Shown one piece after another: positions 49,549-51,004 of a stretch of DNA of 51,004 bases (its first letter is position 1; every line of letters starts with the position of its first letter). The position numbers were made by a program, and so were the translations under genes. Source of the DNA: an uncultured Chloroflexales bacterium (GTDB lineage: Bacteria; Chloroflexota; Chloroflexia; Chloroflexales; Chloroflexaceae); assembly GCA_937902315.1 (NCBI GenBank), contig CALGUG010000058.1, positions 1-51,004 of the forward strand. The letters are read 5' to 3'. The notes beneath the pieces are model-generated. The model was not told the origin of the DNA and searched no databases. It saw only the letters and a program-made list of their open reading frames with translations.

Positions 49549-49576
49549 GCCTATCCTATTGTTCTACGTGCTCGAT

Positions 49577-49752
49577 ACAAAATCCGCTTGATCGCATGAC
49601 TTAGCCCTTAGCATTGGCGGCAAGATCTTTAACCTCCATTCGATCTCTACCGCGTCCGCCTACGGCTACCAGCATCCCGCCCACCCAAAGGGGCGCTCGC
49701 AGCCTGTGAGAAGCCGCCCCCAGCGAGGCAAATATACAAACGGATCTCATAT
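49577..49752 (+). repeat. Dispersed repeat, full-length copy, core on plus strand
   Basis: Bounded by ACAAAATCCGCTTGATC and ATACAAACGGATCTCATAT, with the core at 49651-49674. It fills the space between the DUF952 gene and the gene ending at 49774. Confidence 0.85.
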
Positions 49753-49773
49753 CAACTGCTAAACTCAAACCAG

Positions 49774-50106
49774 CTAAGAAGATGGAGAGGGCGTCTCGAC
49801 CTTCAAACGTTCGTATTCCTCACGACTAATAAACTTGCCTCCTTCGATCTCACGGCTCAGCTCGCGGCGGCGCCCATCGAAATGAATAGTCGCATACATC
49901 AAACGGAAGCACTTACTATCCATCATCTCCTTACGCAACACATACGCACTCGCCTCCATATCGCCATATTCTGGAGTCAATTCGTTACGGGTATCGACCC
50001 GCACACGCAGTACCTCGCCACAGCGCTCACACTGCACATATAAATAGAGCGCATTATCAGGCTCTGGCCGAGCTGCACCGCCAAAGAGCCGCCGCAAAAA
50101 ATTCAT
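49774..50106 (-). CDS. Hypothetical protein with CxxC motif (110 aa)
   Basis: Small soluble protein of unknown family. Residues about 26-37 contain CERCGEVLRVRV, a zinc-ribbon-like half site, and a further Cys occurs at SKCFRLM. The N-terminus MNFLRRLFGG and the region REIEGGKFISREEYERL are features I associate with small conserved proteins in this phylum, without a name. The ATG has AGGAGG upstream (read on the minus strand), supporting expression. Single gene. Confidence 0.65.
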   Translation of the reverse strand: MNFLRRLFGGAARPEPDNALYLYVQCERCGEVLRVRVDTRNELTPEYGDMEASAYVLRKEMMDSKCFRLMYATIHFDGRRRELSREIEGGKFISREEYERLKVETPSPSS

Positions 50107-50289
50107 GCAGACCTCCTCACTTCTGGCACACTCATAGTTATCGATATCTTCAGTATATAAAGCCTCAGAAGTGCTGGCAAGCCAGGCTACTTTTAGAAGG
50201 AGCGTAGATCAATTCGAGAAGCTTCGGAAAAATCCGTCCCAAGTCGTAGAAGATTCAGGCCAAAATGTGTAAATCACATTCAAAAAGTC

Positions 50290-50298
50290 TGGTATAAT
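50290..50298 (+). promoter_or_regulatory. Possible upstream promoter of the tRNA-tuf operon
   Basis: TGGTATAAT is a perfect extended -10 without a recognisable -35. It lies 217 bp before the first tRNA. The intervening 50299-50447 shows no gene. Confidence 0.45.
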
Positions 50299-50447
50299 CA
50301 CTGCTCGTAAGGTTCTTTAACAAAGCGATAGCTTGTAAGGCAGAACAAACAGTTTTTGTTTGAAGACGTTTACACGTTATCGAATACAAGGATGGAAGAA
50401 CTATCATATCTGTTGTTACGGCCTCTTAAAAGGGTGAAAGCTCTGAT

Positions 50448-50476
50448 TTGCAAGCAAGACAAAGATATGATACAAT
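50448..50476 (+). promoter_or_regulatory. Proximal promoter of the tRNA-tuf operon
   Basis: TTGCAA (50448-50453), exactly 17 bp and TACAAT (50471-50476), with a predicted start about 30 bp before tRNA-Thr. A strong sigma-70 match, fitting a stable-RNA operon. Confidence 0.75.
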
Positions 50477-50514
50477 AATCGCGTGATGCAAAGGAACGAG
50501 CGCTAAGTTCCTCT

Positions 50515-50590
50515 GCCGACGTAGCTCAATTGGCAGAGCACCTGTTTTGTAAACAGGCGGTTCAGGGTTCGATTCCCTGCGTCGGCTCCA
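50515..50590 (+). tRNA. tRNA-Thr (anticodon TGT)
   Basis: Acceptor stem GCCGACG/CGTCGGC, D-loop AGCTCAATTGGCAGAGC, anticodon loop TTTGTAA closed by CCTGT/ACAGG, T-loop GGTTCGATTCC, and encoded CCA at 50588-50590. Reads ACA codons. Confidence 0.96.
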
Positions 50591-50605
50591 ATGCGAATAC
50601 AGTAT

Positions 50606-50691
50606 GGGTCGGTACCAGAGTGGCCAAATGGGGCGGACTGTAACTCCGCTGGCGTACGCCTTCGCAGGTTCGAATCCTGCCCGGCCCACCA
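50606..50691 (+). tRNA. tRNA-Tyr (anticodon GTA)
   Basis: Class II tRNA with a long variable arm. The acceptor GGGTCGG pairs with CCGGCCC, the anticodon loop CTGTAAC is closed by GCGGA/TCCGC, the T-loop is GGTTCGAATCC, and CCA is encoded. Confidence 0.96.
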
Positions 50692-50785
50692 TTCTAGATA
50701 TAGAGTTGAGAGTGAGAAAAGTGGGGCGATGAGCGACTAGCGTTCTCATTTCAAATCCACAATTCTTAATTCTCAATTTTTGTAC

Positions 50786-50861
50786 GCCCACGTAGCTCAG
50801 TTGGCAGAGCACGTCTTTGGTAAAGACGAGGTCATGGGTTCAAGTCCCATCGTGGGCTCCA
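50786..50861 (+). tRNA. tRNA-Thr (anticodon GGT)
   Basis: Acceptor GCCCACG/CGTGGGC, anticodon loop TTGGTAA closed by CGTCT/AGACG, T-loop GGTTCAAGTCC, and encoded CCA. Reads ACC and ACU. The 94 bp before it hold no tRNA, although a glycine tRNA gene sits at this place in the E. coli operon. Confidence 0.96.
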
Positions 50862-50949
50862 TTTATTTTCTGGAACAGGTTTGCTTTACAACATCTTGTC
50901 GCTGATAAGATTGCATTCCTGAGGTTTTCACAAGGAGTTTATAAATTCC

Positions 50950-51004
50950 ATGGCGAAGCAGCGATTTGAGCGAACCAAACCGCATATCAACGTGGGAACC
51001 ATCG
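50950..51004 (+). CDS. tuf: Elongation factor Tu, 5' end only
   Basis: The first 18 codons are visible, starting MAKQRFERTKPHINVGTI, the invariant N-terminus of EF-Tu just before the P-loop. The gene is cut by the window edge, not truncated biologically as far as can be seen. AAGGAG lies 12 nt before the ATG, a long spacing. EF-Tu delivers aminoacyl-tRNA to the ribosome. It is the last visible part of the tRNA-Thr/Tyr/Thr-tuf unit, 88 bp after the last tRNA. Confidence 0.97.
   Translation, partial: MAKQRFERTKPHINVGTI

Noticed and set aside
4592..49752. CRISPR array
   Set aside because: The repeated core is scattered over 45 kb in both orientations with no regular spacing, and no cas genes are present.
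50426..50812. Minus-strand open frame of 128 codons containing phrases like GRAGFEPAKAYASG and RRRESNPEPPVYKTGAL
   Set aside because: It is the antisense of the tRNA-Thr and tRNA-Tyr genes. Such translated tRNA complements are a well-known source of false proteins.

Overview
The window reads as ordinary chromosome of a Chloroflexota bacterium, probably of class Chloroflexia. Herpetosiphon-like is my best guess, from memory of gene content and moderate GC rather than from any search. Evidence: a complete alternative complex III operon (actA-F) as the quinol oxidase module, a group 1 sigma factor with a short N-terminus, a CarH-type B12 photoreceptor next to phytoene synthase, a bacterial deoxyhypusine-synthase-like enzyme, and a PurO-type IMP cyclohydrolase. 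No prophage, CRISPR array or intact insertion sequence was seen.

Layout. 1-8.5 kb: repeats, sigA, a 0.7 kb structured gap, purB, two GNAT acetyltransferases, a small unknown gene, and a MoxR-type AAA+/VWA metallopeptidase-like pair. 8.6-13.4 kb: a four-gene general amino acid ABC importer (aapJQMP) with a strong promoter and a stem-loop after the binding-protein gene. 13.7-21.7 kb: nucleoside hydrolase, dienelactone hydrolase, a heterodimeric ABC exporter followed by purO, and a PhzF family protein. 21.9-27.4 kb, all on the minus strand: GNAT, an ABC-2 transporter pair, then a five-gene cluster of membrane protein, small membrane protein, secreted barnase-like RNase, barstar and LssY_C protein. 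27.5-28.7 kb: a deoxyhypusine-synthase-like gene behind a compact leader with a possible pseudoknot and attenuator. 29.3-33.5 kb: VOC and DUF3224 proteins, a two-component system, a secreted protein and DUF2085. 33.5-35.6 kb: carH-crtB with an operator of 11-bp direct repeats. 36.0-43.9 kb: actABCDEF. 45.0-50.1 kb: typA, a RumA-type methyltransferase, histidine phosphatase, DUF952 and a small unknown. 50.2-51.0 kb: tRNA-Thr, tRNA-Tyr, tRNA-Thr and the start of tuf.

A dispersed intergenic repeat runs through the window. It is about 165 bp, its ends resemble the inverted repeat ATACCAAATCCGTTTGA, and it carries a nearly invariant internal core CGCGTCCGCCTACGGCTAC. At least ten loci carry the core and two more look like degenerate relatives. 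All lie between genes, and several sit within a few bases of a stop codon. It looks like a MITE or REP-like family and accounts for most of the longer gaps.

The most interesting non-coding signals are the leader at 27561-27640 and the CarH operator at 35532-35575. The most interesting gene neighbourhood is the RNase/barstar/LssY_C cluster. All functional calls come from reading motifs in the translated sequence. No database was searched.
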